Positions 16,512-25,788 of a DNA stretch of 64,000 nucleotides are shown in pieces. Source of the DNA: Stenotrophomonas maltophilia (GTDB taxonomy: Bacteria > Pseudomonadota > Gammaproteobacteria > Xanthomonadales > Xanthomonadaceae). Position 1 is the first letter of the stretch. Every line of letters begins with the position of its first letter. The DNA is taken from positions 1 to 64,000 of the forward strand of contig NZ_NIVS01000020.1 of the NCBI RefSeq assembly GCF_002205165.1, read 5' to 3'. A model generated the notes under the pieces. The model was not told the origin of the DNA, made no database searches, and saw only the letters and a list, made by a program, of their open reading frames with translations. Both the position numbers and the translations under genes were made by a program.

Positions 16512-17752
16512 TGGCCCGCCCCGATCGTCGCGTGGTGGTCACCGGCGCGGCTGCCATCAGCCCGCTCGGGCAGGACTGGGCGAGCATCCATGCGCGCCTG
16601 CGGGCCAGGACCAATGCGGTGCGCTACATCCCCGAGTGGGAGGTCTTCGATGGCCTCAACACCCGCCTGGCCGCACCGGCCGAAGATGTCGAGCTGCCGT
16701 CCAACTACAACCGCAAGACCACCCGCAGCATGGGCAAGGTCGCGGTGATGTCGGTGCGCGCCACCGAACTGGCGCTGGAGGCGGCCGGCCTGCTCGGCCA
16801 TCCGGTGCTGCGCAGTGGCATGGCCGGCGTAGCCTACGGGTCGTCCTCGGGCAGCCACGAGGCCACCGCCGAGTTCGGCCGGATGCTCCATGAGCACACC
16901 ACCGAAGGCATCAGCGCCACCACCTATCTGAAGATGATGAGCCACACCTCACCGGTGAACATCGGCGTGTTCTTCGGCTTGTCCGGGCGGGTCTACACCA
17001 CCTCCAGTGCCTGCACCTCGGGCAGCCAGGGCGTGGGCTCGGGCTATGAAGCGATCCGCAGCGGCAAACAGACCGTGATGGTCACCGGCGGTGCCGAGCA
17101 GCTCGACGCCACCGCCGCGGCGGTGTTCGACACCCTGTTCGCCACCAGCGTGCGCAACGACGCCCCGCAGACCACGCCCAGTCCGTTCGATGCGCACCGC
17201 GACGGCCTGGTGCTGGGCGAGGGCGCCTGCACGCTGATCCTGGAAGAGCTGGAGCATGCCCAGGCCCGCGGCGCCACGATCCTGGCCGAAGTGGTCGGCT
17301 ACGGCACCAACAGCGACGGCCAGCACGTCACCCAGCCCAGCGCCGGCACCATGGCCCAGGCCATGCGGCTGGCGCTGGAGGATGCCGACCTGGCCGCTGA
17401 CCGGATCGGCTACGTCAACGCGCATGGCACCGCCACCGAGCACGGCGACATCGCCGAAACCCAAGCCACCCACCAGGTGTTCGGCCCCGGCATGCCGATC
17501 AGCTCGCTCAAAAGCTATGTAGGCCACATGCTCGGTGCCTGCGGCGCGTTCGAGGCCTGGCTGAGCATCGAGATGATGCGCGAGGGCTGGTTCGCCCCGA
17601 CCCTGAACCTGCACCAGGTCGACCCTCGCTGCGGCGCGCTGGATTACATCCAGGGTGACGGCCGTGTCCTGCAGACCGACTACGTCATGAGCAACAACTT
17701 CGCCTTCGGCGGCATCAACACCTCGTTGATCTTCCGCCGCTGGCAGGGCTGA
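16511..17752 (+). CDS. Beta-ketoacyl-ACP synthase II-like (ApeR-like)
   Basis: A 413-residue FabF-type ketosynthase with Cys168 in SSACTSGSQ, His305 in NAHGTATEHGD and His339 in KSYVGHMLGACGA. All catalytic residues are present, so the cluster has two full ketosynthases plus one half protein. In related systems this enzyme (ApeR) acts as a homodimer, perhaps in starter elongation or anchor synthesis. The ATG shares one base with the stop of the ketoreductase gene. It is the last gene of the pigment operon; about 75 bases with a weak GC-rich hairpin follow. Confidence 0.88.
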   Translation: MARPDRRVVVTGAAAISPLGQDWASIHARLRARTNAVRYIPEWEVFDGLNTRLAAPAEDVELPSNYNRKTTRSMGKVAVMSVRATELALEAAGLLGHPVLRSGMAGVAYGSSSGSHEATAEFGRMLHEHTTEGISATTYLKMMSHTSPVNIGVFFGLSGRVYTTSSACTSGSQGVGSGYEAIRSGKQTVMVTGGAEQLDATAAAVFDTLFATSVRNDAPQTTPSPFDAHRDGLVLGEGACTLILEELEHAQARGATILAEVVGYGTNSDGQHVTQPSAGTMAQAMRLALEDADLAADRIGYVNAHGTATEHGDIAETQATHQVFGPGMPISSLKSYVGHMLGACGAFEAWLSIEMMREGWFAPTLNLHQVDPRCGALDYIQGDGRVLQTDYVMSNNFAFGGINTSLIFRRWQG

Positions 17753-17826
17753 CCGCTGTTTTCGGCCAGCCCTGCGGGCCGGCCGTTCCATGGACCCTCG
17801 CGTCCCACCAACAAGGAGAACGTTGA

Positions 17827-18264
17827 ATGCGTCGTTTTGCCCTGATCGCCGCCACCGCGCTGCTCGCCCTGGCCACTACCGCCCAGGCCCGCGAAACCCG
17901 CGTGGAGCAGTCGCTGCATGAGCTGGTCAATTCCGCCGAAGCCCGCAACGTCGGGATCGACGGCAGCGTGAAGTTCTACCTGGCCGGCGAAAAGCCCAGC
18001 GTCGTCGAGCGCCTGGGCGAGGACGTGACCAACAAGAAGACCAACGCCGCCAACAAGAGCGATGCCGATGCCTGCCGCTGGGTGGCGCTGTCGGCGCTGC
18101 GCGCGCTGCAGGATGGGGCCAGGTCGCGCGGCGCCAATGCGGTGGTCGACATCGTCAGCTACTACAAGAAGAACGAATTCAAGAGCAGCACCAACTACGA
18201 GTGCTACGCGGGCGCCATCCTGGCCGGCGTGGCGCTGAAGGGCACTTACGCCAAGGTGAAGTGA
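17827..18264 (+). CDS. Conserved small exported protein of unknown function
   Basis: A 145-residue protein with a clear signal peptide (residues 1-21, ending in TAQARE), then a soluble domain containing two cysteines (DACRW and NYECY) that may form one disulfide. AAGGAG lies 10 bases before the ATG. I do not recognise a catalytic motif. Similar small proteins have been labelled excinuclease subunits in databases, but this protein has no Walker motif and is exported, so that label should not be copied. The motif ALQDGARSRGANAVVDIVS resembles the heavy-metal-binding YbjQ-type fold, which is only a hint. Confidence 0.75.
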   Translation: MRRFALIAATALLALATTAQARETRVEQSLHELVNSAEARNVGIDGSVKFYLAGEKPSVVERLGEDVTNKKTNAANKSDADACRWVALSALRALQDGARSRGANAVVDIVSYYKKNEFKSSTNYECYAGAILAGVALKGTYAKVK

Positions 18265-18525
18265 GCTCCCGGATCACTGCCCCTGCCGGGGCGGTGGTCC
18301 ACGCGGCGGCGAACGTGGGCACCCGCCGCATCGCCGCAGCGACGCATTCATCACGGCGGCGACGGCAGACTGCAGCGGCGCGCAGCTGAACGACATCACC
18401 ACATTGATGAACCTGATGCTGTCGCGCGACGGAAAACCGACGGCGGAGAGTGCACGCAGCTTTCACCTGTGCCGGCTTTCCTCCACAATCATTGCCATTC
18501 ACTACCCTGGGCAACGCCCTGCGGC

Positions 18526-18792
18526 ATGCAAGCCTACGTCTATAAAAGCCAACGCAAGCAGGACAGCTTCGTCTATCTCGCCGTTCGTGATGACTTCTCG
18601 GTCATTCCGGACGCGGTGAAGGCCTCGCTGGCGCCGTTCCAGTTCGTTCTCGAAGTGGCCCTGACTCCCGACCGTCGCCTTGCCCAGGTCGATGCCGCAC
18701 AAGTGCGCCAGAACCTGACCGAGCGTGGATTCCACCTGCAACTGCCGCCGCCCCCGTTGGCGCCGGTCCGGTTCCCGCGACGCAATGATTGA
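18526..18792 (+). CDS. YcgL domain-containing protein
   Basis: An 88-residue cytosolic protein starting [17 protein letters not shown], the opening typical of the YcgL family. YcgL proteins have no well-established function. The family usually starts at this methionine, so the open frame further upstream is not used. The stop codon region overlaps the start of the following ankyrin gene by 8 bases, so the two are probably translated together. The 261 bases upstream (18265-18525) hold no gene I can support, only a short GC-rich hairpin near 18276-18295. Confidence 0.85.
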   Translation: MQAYVYKSQRKQDSFVYLAVRDDFSVIPDAVKASLAPFQFVLEVALTPDRRLAQVDAAQVRQNLTERGFHLQLPPPPLAPVRFPRRND

Positions 18793-21700
18793 ATCCCAAC
18801 GCCCCCGCGCTGTTGCCGCCGCTGCCGCCCTCGGTGTGCTGCTGGCCTTGGCCGCGGCCGTCGGCGGCGTGCCCGGCGCCGTGTGCGCCGCACTGGCGCA
18901 GCCGGCGTTCGCGCTGGCGGTGTCGTGGTGGCGCCGTACCCGCGCGCTGCAGCCGCTGCCGCAGGTGGCTCGCCACGATGCACCGGCCCTGCTGGCGCTG
19001 TGGGGCCTGGGCCCGCTGCTGCTGACCCTGCTGGTGGCCTGGCCGCTGAGTGCGCTGCACGACAGCGGCAGCCTGGCCGCCGTGCTCGGCCTCAGTGTGG
19101 CGGTCAGCGCCGCGCTGCTGGGGGTGTGGCGGACCTGGCCGTTGTGGAATGACGTGGAACGCAGCGACGGCAGCCTTGCCCGTCATTGGCAGACGCTGGC
19201 CGGGCGCGACCTGACCGCCTGGCGTGGCCTGGCCGTGGCTGCGCTGGTGGTGCTGGTGTGCGCACTGGTGGTGCTGCCGGCGTGGCCGGGCCTGGTTTCG
19301 GACGCGCTGCACTGGCCGATCGCCGGGGCGGTGGTCGTGCTGTCGCCGTTGGCGCACCTGCTGCTGCAGACGATCGCGCCGGCCACCGCACTGGGCGTTC
19401 CCCTGCCGGTCGAGGCACGCGCCGACCGCGATGACCCATTCGCCGATCACCACGCAGAGCCAAAGCCGCTGGAATCGATCGGCCTGCACGAGCAACAGCC
19501 GGCGCTGTACGACGCTGCGCGCAGCGGCCGGGTCGACCGCGCCCTGCAGCTGCTGCAGGCGGGTGCCGACCCGCACGGCCTGCCCGATCCGGCCTGGCGC
19601 GACCAGCGCAGCCTGGCCGTGCTGGCCGCGGTGCTGCCCGACCTGCGCCTGCTGCGTGAGCTGATCGCGCGCGGCGTAGGCGTCAATGCCCCGCACCGTG
19701 GCATGACTCCGCTGCTGGCCGCTACCCGCGACAGTTGGCACGGCCGCCCCGAGGCGGTGATGACCCTGCTTGCCAACGGCGCCGACCCGCGCGCGGTGGA
19801 CAGCGAGGGCAACACGCCGCTGCATCACGCGGCGCGCAGTTCCGATCCCGGTGTCGCCGCGCTGCTGCGCGATGCCGCCGCCGAAGTGGATGCGCTCAAC
19901 GACGACGGCTGGTCGCCACTGGCCGTGGCCTGCCAGGTCGGCAACTGGCGGCTGGCCAAGTTCCTGCTCGAGCGCGGGGCCAAGACCGAGCCGGCCGAGG
20001 GCACGCCCGTGCTGCTGGCCGCCGCCGGTACCGAAGAAGACGATCCGGCCGGTGTGCAGCTGCTGCTCAAGCACAAGGCCCGCGCCGACGCGCGCGACCG
20101 CCAGCGCCGCAGTGCGCTGCACGAAGCCGCGCTGGCCGGTCATGTCGACATCATCGATGTGCTGCTTGCTGCCGGCGCCAACCTGGAAGCGCGCGATGCA
20201 CTGGCGCGCACGCCATGGCTGGAGGCCGCCCGTGGCGGCCGTGCCGGCGTGGTCGAACACCTGCTGCCGCACCACCCCGACCTCAATGCGGTGGATGGCG
20301 AAGGCCGCAACGCCGTGCTGTTGGCCTGCATGGCCGACAACGTGTCGCCGCTGCTGGTGCGCCGCCTGCGCGACCTGGGCATCGCCGCCGACGTGGCCGA
20401 CCCGCAGGGCCGCCGTGCGGTGGACATCGCCGCGGGCGCCGGGCGCTGGGCGATCGTCTCGCTGCTGGATCCGTCCTATCCGCTGCCGTCCGCGGTCAGC
20501 GATGGCCTGGTGATGTCCGGCGACAGCGATGCGGCCTCGCCATCGCTGCCGGACCGCCCGCCACTGGAGCTGCTGCGTGAAGCGCTGAGTTTCGGCAATG
20601 TCGACGGCATGGCCGCGCTGGCCCGCCTGTGCGCGCCGGAGGAACTCGGTGCGCTGCTGCACGATGCCGAACTGGCGCTGGATCCGCAGGCGCTGGATTG
20701 GCTGCTCGCGCACGGCGCGGCCCCGGAAGTGCTCGATGCCTGCGGAGATACCCCGATGTTCGCGCTGCTGGCGCGTGGCATTGATGCGGTGCCGGCCCTG
20801 CAGGTGCTGCTGCGCCGCGGCCTGTCCCCGGCCGGTCGCGGTGGTCTCGCACGGCTGCTGAGCGCCTGCGCGCAGCACGACCACGCCTCGCGCGGGCTGG
20901 AACAGCTCGCGCTGGAACTGTTGGAACGCGGCGCCGATCCGTTCGCGCCGTCGCCGGCTGGCGATCCACCGCTGTCGCTGGCCGTGCGCCTGGGCTGGCT
21001 GCGCCTGCAGCAGGCTCTGCTGACGCTGGGCGTGGATCGCGAAGCACGCGACAGCCATGGCATGACCGCCCTGCATCTGGCCACCGCGCTCGCGCGCGAA
21101 GGCTCGATCAAGCTGCTGGTGCAGCAGGGCGCCTCACCCGAAGCCCGCGCCGCCGACGGCCAGACGCCCCTGGGCGTGGCGCTGTCGATCGGCCGCCGCG
21201 ATCTCGCCGACTGGCTGGACTGGCGCGTCTGGCCGTTGCCGCGCCGCGCGCTGCGCGACGGCGACCTGCCGGCCGCCGCGATGGCCGGTGATGCCGATGC
21301 CGTGCGCCGCCTGATCGATCTCGGCTTCGGGGTCGATGTGGTGGACGCCCAGGGCTGCACCGCGCTGCTGCGCGCCGCCGGTGGCGGTCACCTGGCCGTG
21401 GTGGATCTGCTGCTCACCCGCGGCGCGAATCCGCAGCACGCCGCGGCCAGTGGTGCGACGCCGCTGTCGGCGGCGGTCAGCATGCGTCAGATCGATATCG
21501 TCTCGGCCCTGCTCGATGCCGGGGCCGAATTGGAATACCGCCTGCCGGGCGGCGTCACCGTACTGATGCTGGCCTCGGCGCTGGGCCTGCCGGATATCGT
21601 TTCGCGCCTGCTCACCGCCGGTGCCAACGTACACGCCGGCGATGCCCAGCAACTGGGCCCGCTGCACTGCGCCGCGCTGTATGGCTTCAGTGCGCGCGAC

Positions 21701-22120
21701 CGCTCACGGCTGCTCGCCCTGCTCGACACGCTGCTGCTGGCCGGGGCCGAACCGGACCAGGCCGCGGCCGGCTCGGTCACGCCATTGCTGCTGCTGCTCG
21801 GCGCACGCGCCGAACCGGGGACCGCCTGCGACGAGCAGATCGTGCTCGCGGCGGTGGAGCGCCTGCTCGACGAAGAGGTTTCGCTGGACGTGCGCGATCC
21901 GCGTGGCTTCGGTCCGCTGCATCTGGCCGCCCTGCACGGGCTGCCGCTGCTGGTGCAGCGCCTGCTGCGTGCCGGCGCCGACCCGGATGTGCGCGATGCG
22001 CTCAACCGCAGCCCGCGCGAGATCGCGGTGATGCGCGGCTTCATCGACGTCGCGGGCGAGTTCGAACCGCTGGTGCCGGGCGTGTCCTCGATGGCCCGGT
22101 TCCTGCGCGATAACGGCTGA
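18785..22120 (+). CDS. Large membrane-anchored ankyrin-repeat protein
   Basis: A 1,111-residue protein. The first 210 residues contain about five or six hydrophobic segments, and the remaining 900 are ankyrin repeats, for example [49 protein letters not shown] and [22 protein letters not shown] see no cleavable signal. Ankyrin arrays bind other proteins; a cytosolic array held at the inner membrane by the N-terminal helices is the simplest topology. Some repeats in the middle (near residues 540-600) are degenerate, with a serine/proline-rich linker. No enzyme domain is visible. It is translationally coupled to the YcgL gene, but the partner and role are unknown. Confidence 0.85.
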   Translation: MIESQRPRAVAAAAALGVLLALAAAVGGVPGAVCAALAQPAFALAVSWWRRTRALQPLPQVARHDAPALLALWGLGPLLLTLLVAWPLSALHDSGSLAAVLGLSVAVSAALLGVWRTWPLWNDVERSDGSLARHWQTLAGRDLTAWRGLAVAALVVLVCALVVLPAWPGLVSDALHWPIAGAVVVLSPLAHLLLQTIAPATALGVPLPVEARADRDDPFADHHAEPKPLESIGLHEQQPALYDAARSGRVDRALQLLQAGADPHGLPDPAWRDQRSLAVLAAVLPDLRLLRELIARGVGVNAPHRGMTPLLAATRDSWHGRPEAVMTLLANGADPRAVDSEGNTPLHHAARSSDPGVAALLRDAAAEVDALNDDGWSPLAVACQVGNWRLAKFLLERGAKTEPAEGTPVLLAAAGTEEDDPAGVQLLLKHKARADARDRQRRSALHEAALAGHVDIIDVLLAAGANLEARDALARTPWLEAARGGRAGVVEHLLPHHPDLNAVDGEGRNAVLLACMADNVSPLLVRRLRDLGIAADVADPQGRRAVDIAAGAGRWAIVSLLDPSYPLPSAVSDGLVMSGDSDAASPSLPDRPPLELLREALSFGNVDGMAALARLCAPEELGALLHDAELALDPQALDWLLAHGAAPEVLDACGDTPMFALLARGIDAVPALQVLLRRGLSPAGRGGLARLLSACAQHDHASRGLEQLALELLERGADPFAPSPAGDPPLSLAVRLGWLRLQQALLTLGVDREARDSHGMTALHLATALAREGSIKLLVQQGASPEARAADGQTPLGVALSIGRRDLADWLDWRVWPLPRRALRDGDLPAAAMAGDADAVRRLIDLGFGVDVVDAQGCTALLRAAGGGHLAVVDLLLTRGANPQHAAASGATPLSAAVSMRQIDIVSALLDAGAELEYRLPGGVTVLMLASALGLPDIVSRLLTAGANVHAGDAQQLGPLHCAALYGFSARDRSRLLALLDTLLLAGAEPDQAAAGSVTPLLLLLGARAEPGTACDEQIVLAAVERLLDEEVSLDVRDPRGFGPLHLAALHGLPLLVQRLLRAGADPDVRDALNRSPREIAVMRGFIDVAGEFEPLVPGVSSMARFLRDNG

Positions 22121-22136
22121 CCCCGCAGCTGATCGT

Positions 22137-22153
22137 GCCGGCCGCTGGCCGGC
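22137..22153. repeat. GC-rich palindrome related to SMAG core
   Basis: A 7-base perfect inverted repeat (GCCGGCC/GGCCGGC) around GCT lies just after the ankyrin gene. The same core recurs after the GST gene at 58058-58074, and a close variant with a GTAG tetranucleotide lies after the LysR gene. It is probably a degenerate member of the dispersed small palindromic repeats in this genome. Confidence 0.55.
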
Positions 22154-22164
22154 CGCGCATCCTC

Positions 22165-22184
22165 GATGCACCAGGCGGTGCATC
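22165..22184. terminator. Hairpin between convergent ankyrin and Kef genes
   Basis: A perfect 8-base stem (GATGCACC/GGTGCATC) with a 4-base loop lies between the two convergent genes. There is no T-run on either side, so it may act as an mRNA end or as a weak bidirectional terminator. Confidence 0.45.
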
Positions 22185-22194
22185 CGCAGGTTCA

Positions 22195-24000
22195 TCAACG
22201 CGGCGGATCGCCGTCCGCCCCCTTCCCATCACTCTCCGCATCCGCCTCGAACAGATGCATCAGGTCCGCACGCGCATCGCGCGAGGTCTGGATCACCGCC
22301 GCTTCGTCGTCATAGACCAGGTACTGATCGCGCAGCAGTTTTTCGTCATGCTCGCGGAAGCGCTGCACATGGTTGCGTGCGGTCTCCACCGACATCCCCA
22401 GCGCGATCAGCATCCGTTCGCTCAGCTCCAGGCTGGTGCCGAACACCTCGCGGAACGGCTCGGCGGACATGTCCATCAGCCGCCACGCATGCTGGCGGTT
22501 GCGCGCGCGCACCAGCACCACCGCGTCCGGATACATGCGCCGGATCAGCCGCGTGGCGCGCATGTTGGCGTCCGGATCATCCAGGGTGACCACATACACG
22601 CGGATGTGCTCGCCGCCTGCGGCACGCAGCATTTCCGGCCGGGTCGGGTCGCCGTAATAGAGCTTGTTGCCGAACCGGCGCAGGTCCGAAACGGTATCCG
22701 GGTTCGATTCCAGCGCCACGAACGGGATCTTCTGCGCGGTCAGCAGGCGCGCCACCACCTGGCCGAAGCGGCCCATGCCGGCGATCATCACCTGCGGCTG
22801 CACATCGCCGATGTCGACCTTGTCGGCAGGCGTGGGCGCGGCCTTGGGGCCGTCATCGCGGCCGAGCAGCCGGATCAGGCCGATCATCAGCAGCGGCGTG
22901 ATCGCCATCGAGAGGCCGACGATCGCCACCAGCCGATCATGATTGGCATCGCCGAGCAGGTGCACCCGTTGCGCTTCGTTGAACACCACGAAGGCGAACT
23001 CGCCGCCCAGCCATAACACGCTGCCCAACAGCACCGCGTGGCGGGTCCGCAGCTTGGCCAGTTTGCCGATGCCGAACAGCAGGCCGAACTTCACCACCAG
23101 CAGGATGGCCACGCCGGCGGCGATCGTCATCGGCTCGGCGGTGATGCGGTCCAGGTCGATGCCCATGCCGACCGCGATGAAGAACAGGCCGAGCAGCAGC
23201 CCCTTGAAGGGCTCGATCTGCGATTCCAGCTCGTGCCGGAATTCCGAATCGGACAGCAGCACACCGGCCAGGAAGGCGCCCAGGCTCGGGCTCAACCCCG
23301 CTTCCTGCATGAACCAGGCGGTGCCCAGCACCACCAGCAGTGCGGTGGCGGTGAACACTTCCGGGCTGCGCGTGCGCGCGATGATGTTGAACAGCCGGCG
23401 CAGCACCGGCCGCCCGCACAGGATCACCACGGCCAGCGCGCCGAGGGCGATCGCCACGTCATTCCACTGCAGGGTGTCGTTGCGCGCGCCGCCCAGCAGC
23501 GGAATCGCCGCCAGCAGCGGGATCGCGATCAGGTCCTGGAACAGCAGGATGGCAAAGCCCAGCCGGCCGTAATCGCTGTTGATCGCCTTGTGCTCGGACA
23601 ACAACTGCAGGCCGACCGCAGTGGAGGACAGCGCCAGCGCAATGCCGACGATCAACGCGCTCTTCCATTGGAAGTGATCGAGCATCAGCAGACTGCCGAG
23701 CACCAGGGCACTCAGCGCGACCTGCAGCGCGCCGGCGCCGAACACCGAGCGGCGCATCACCTTCAGCCGGGCGGGGGACAGCTCCAGCCCGATCACGAAC
23801 AGCAGCATCACCACGCCGATTTCCGCAGCGCTGAGGATGCGGTCGGCATCCTGCACGAAGCCCAGGCCATCCGGGCCGAGCACCACGCCGGCGGCCAGAT
23901 AGCCGAGCACCGCGCCCAGGCCGAGCTTCTTGAACACCGGCACGGCGATCACCGCGGCCAGCAGCAGCACCAGGGCCAGCTCGAGCGCGCCGCTATGCAT
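22195..24000 (-). CDS. Kef-type K+/H+ antiporter with RCK domain
   Basis: A 601-residue CPA2-family cation:proton antiporter. About 12 hydrophobic helices fill residues 1-380, including GYLAAGVVLGPDGLG and VIGLELSPARLKVM, both typical of the family. A cytosolic NAD-binding RCK/TrkA-N domain begins near residue 400 with MIAGMGRFGQVVARLL. It would exchange K+ for H+ under electrophile or pH stress. KefB and KefC are both possible; the sequence alone does not tell me which. It faces the ankyrin gene end to end, and its own start is divergent from mgtE across a 343-base region. Confidence 0.88.
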   Translation of the reverse strand: MHSGALELALVLLLAAVIAVPVFKKLGLGAVLGYLAAGVVLGPDGLGFVQDADRILSAAEIGVVMLLFVIGLELSPARLKVMRRSVFGAGALQVALSALVLGSLLMLDHFQWKSALIVGIALALSSTAVGLQLLSEHKAINSDYGRLGFAILLFQDLIAIPLLAAIPLLGGARNDTLQWNDVAIALGALAVVILCGRPVLRRLFNIIARTRSPEVFTATALLVVLGTAWFMQEAGLSPSLGAFLAGVLLSDSEFRHELESQIEPFKGLLLGLFFIAVGMGIDLDRITAEPMTIAAGVAILLVVKFGLLFGIGKLAKLRTRHAVLLGSVLWLGGEFAFVVFNEAQRVHLLGDANHDRLVAIVGLSMAITPLLMIGLIRLLGRDDGPKAAPTPADKVDIGDVQPQVMIAGMGRFGQVVARLLTAQKIPFVALESNPDTVSDLRRFGNKLYYGDPTRPEMLRAAGGEHIRVYVVTLDDPDANMRATRLIRRMYPDAVVLVRARNRQHAWRLMDMSAEPFREVFGTSLELSERMLIALGMSVETARNHVQRFREHDEKLLRDQYLVYDDEAAVIQTSRDARADLMHLFEADAESDGKGADGDPPR

Positions 24001-24343
24001 GGGGGAACCTGCTCATGGGATCGTGTGCCGTGCGGGTGGAGAGCCTCCCCGGCAGCCGGGGCCTGCGGCCGGAGCCACGCGCCATTATGCGGCCGCGATG
24101 CGGGCCGAAGGCCACTATTACCCGAACGGCGCGCCGCTCAAGGGTTGACCTGCGTCACACCCGGGTCCAGACTGCCCGCCGCTGCTGGCGTCCGCCGTCG
24201 GCAGTAAACCCTTCCGGAGTCCCCAACCCATGTCCAGCGACAGTAGAAGTCGACCTTGCTCGACGCCAGCGATGGCTACCGCCTGACACGGGTCGGTTCG
24301 CCAGCGTTGGCGTCGCGCAATGCGATACCCACAGGCGAATACG
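24001..24343. promoter_or_regulatory. Divergent region between Kef antiporter and MgtE genes
   Basis: A 343-base gap holds both promoters. I found no reading frame with codon use and a ribosome binding site to support a gene. At 24243-24264 a GTAG is followed by a short inverted repeat (GTCGA...TCGAC), a degenerate copy of the dispersed GTAG hairpins. MgtE genes in other bacteria can have magnesium-sensing leaders, but I cannot recognise a known riboswitch here. Confidence 0.5.
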
Positions 24344-25714
24344 ATGAACCAGAAAGACCTGCTGCGCCCGGTGGCCGATGCCGCCTCCTTGAGCGCACCC
24401 CTCGATAATTTCAACACCGCCGATGCGGTGGAATTCCTCAACACGCTGAGCCTGTCGCGCGCCGCCGACACGCTGGCCGCGTTGCCGTTGCCGCGCGCGG
24501 TGAAGATGCTCGAGCAGCCCGAGCTCAACCGCGGTGGCGACCTGGTGGCGGCCATGCCGGTGGCCCGCGCCGCGGCCCTGCTCGGGCTGATGGCCGATGA
24601 CCGCGCCACCGATATCGTCCACGAGCTGGACGAGGATGAGCGCGCGCGCCTGATTCCGCTGCTCAGCCCCGAGGCCCGCAAGGCGATCCAGCAGCTGCTG
24701 AGTTACCCGGCCCACACCGCCGGCGCGCTGATGACCACCGAGTTCGTCAGCGTGCCCTCGGACTGGACGGTTGGCCGCACCCTGCAGCACATCCGCGAGG
24801 TCGAGCGCACCCGCGAGACGGTCTACGCGATCTACGTTCTGGACCCGCACACGCGTGCGCTGGTGCAGGTCGTCACCATGCGCCGGCTGATCACCGGGCT
24901 GCCCGAGGAGCCCATCCTCGACGTCGCCCAGGTCAACCCGCCGGTGACGGTGGATGTGCAGCTCGACCAGGAAGAAGTGGCGCAGCTGATCCGCCGCCAC
25001 GACCTGCTCGCGATCCCGGTGGTGGACGCGCAGCGCCATGTGCTCGGCATCGTCACCGTGGATGACATCCTCGATGCGCTGATCGAAGAATCCACCGAGG
25101 ACGTGCACAAGTTCGGCGGCATGGAAGCACTGGAAAAGCCGTACATGCAGATCGGCTTCTTCGAGATGCTGCGCAAGCGTGCCGGCTGGCTGAGCGTGCT
25201 GTTCCTCGGGGAGATGCTGACCGCCAGCGCGATGCAGCATTACGAAGACGAGCTGGCACGTGCGGTGGTGCTGACGCTGTTCATCCCGCTGATCATGAGC
25301 TCGGGCGGCAATTCCGGCTCCCAGGCGACCTCGCTGCTGATCCGCAGCCTGGCCCTGCGCGAACTGCGCCTGCGCGACTGGTGGAAGGTGGCGCTGCGCG
25401 AGGTGCCGACCGGCATCACCCTGGGCGCCATCCTGGGCGTGCTGGCGATCATCCGCATCGTGTCCTGGCAGCTGCTGGGCCTGCACGACTACGGCGAGCA
25501 CTGGCAGCTGCTGGCACTGACCATCGGCGCGGCCCTGGTCGGCATCGTCACGTTCGGCTCGCTGTCCGGCTCGATGCTGCCCTTCATCCTCAAGCGGCTG
25601 GGCTTCGACCCGGCCAGCGCCTCGGCCCCGTTCGTGGCCACGCTGGTGGACGTCACCGGCCTGGTCATCTACTTCAGCATCGCCGCGATGATCCTGCGCG
25701 GCACCCTCCTTTAA
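24344..25714 (+). CDS. mgtE: Magnesium transporter MgtE
   Basis: A 456-residue MgtE-family channel for Mg2+. It has an N-terminal helical domain (about 1-130), two CBS domains (about 135-265; TVGRTLQHIREVERTRETVYAIYV starts the first), and a five-helix pore domain with FLGEMLTASAMQHYEDEL and the conserved PLIMSSGGNSGSQATSLLIR. The N-terminal and CBS domains normally sense cytosolic Mg2+ and close the pore. An upstream in-frame ATG at 24320 would add 8 residues; the later start is better spaced from ACAGGCGA. The TAA stop is inside a REP element. Confidence 0.92.
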   Translation: MNQKDLLRPVADAASLSAPLDNFNTADAVEFLNTLSLSRAADTLAALPLPRAVKMLEQPELNRGGDLVAAMPVARAAALLGLMADDRATDIVHELDEDERARLIPLLSPEARKAIQQLLSYPAHTAGALMTTEFVSVPSDWTVGRTLQHIREVERTRETVYAIYVLDPHTRALVQVVTMRRLITGLPEEPILDVAQVNPPVTVDVQLDQEEVAQLIRRHDLLAIPVVDAQRHVLGIVTVDDILDALIEESTEDVHKFGGMEALEKPYMQIGFFEMLRKRAGWLSVLFLGEMLTASAMQHYEDELARAVVLTLFIPLIMSSGGNSGSQATSLLIRSLALRELRLRDWWKVALREVPTGITLGAILGVLAIIRIVSWQLLGLHDYGEHWQLLALTIGAALVGIVTFGSLSGSMLPFILKRLGFDPASASAPFVATLVDVTGLVIYFSIAAMILRGTLL

Positions 25715-25776
25715 CAGGGACGGAGGTCGTTAATAACAGGGACGGGGGTGATTATTAATCACCCCCGTCCCTGTTA
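25711..25776. repeat. REP cluster: two direct copies and one inverted copy
   Basis: Three copies of a REP unit with core ACAGGGACGGAGGT or ACAGGGACGGGGGT lie between mgtE and the acetyltransferase gene. The second and third form a perfect 21-base inverted repeat (25734-25754 and 25756-25776) around a single T. The first copy includes the mgtE stop codon. The same unit flanks the RAYT gene near 54.5 and 55.4 kb. The perfect hairpin could also end mgtE transcription or protect its 3' end. Confidence 0.85.
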
Positions 25777-25788
25777 CTGTCTGGTCGC

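Noticed and set aside
17827..18264. Excinuclease subunit annotation
   Set aside because: The protein is exported and has no ATPase or UvrA motifs; I left it as an unknown exported protein.
18602..21076. An 824-residue minus-strand open frame over the ankyrin gene
   Set aside because: Shadow of the ankyrin repeats; composition rich in Arg, Gln and His, with no ribosome binding site or domain.
24001..24343. Possible magnesium riboswitch before mgtE
   Set aside because: I could not recognise the conserved core of a known magnesium leader; only a short GTAG hairpin is visible. A covariance-model search would decide.
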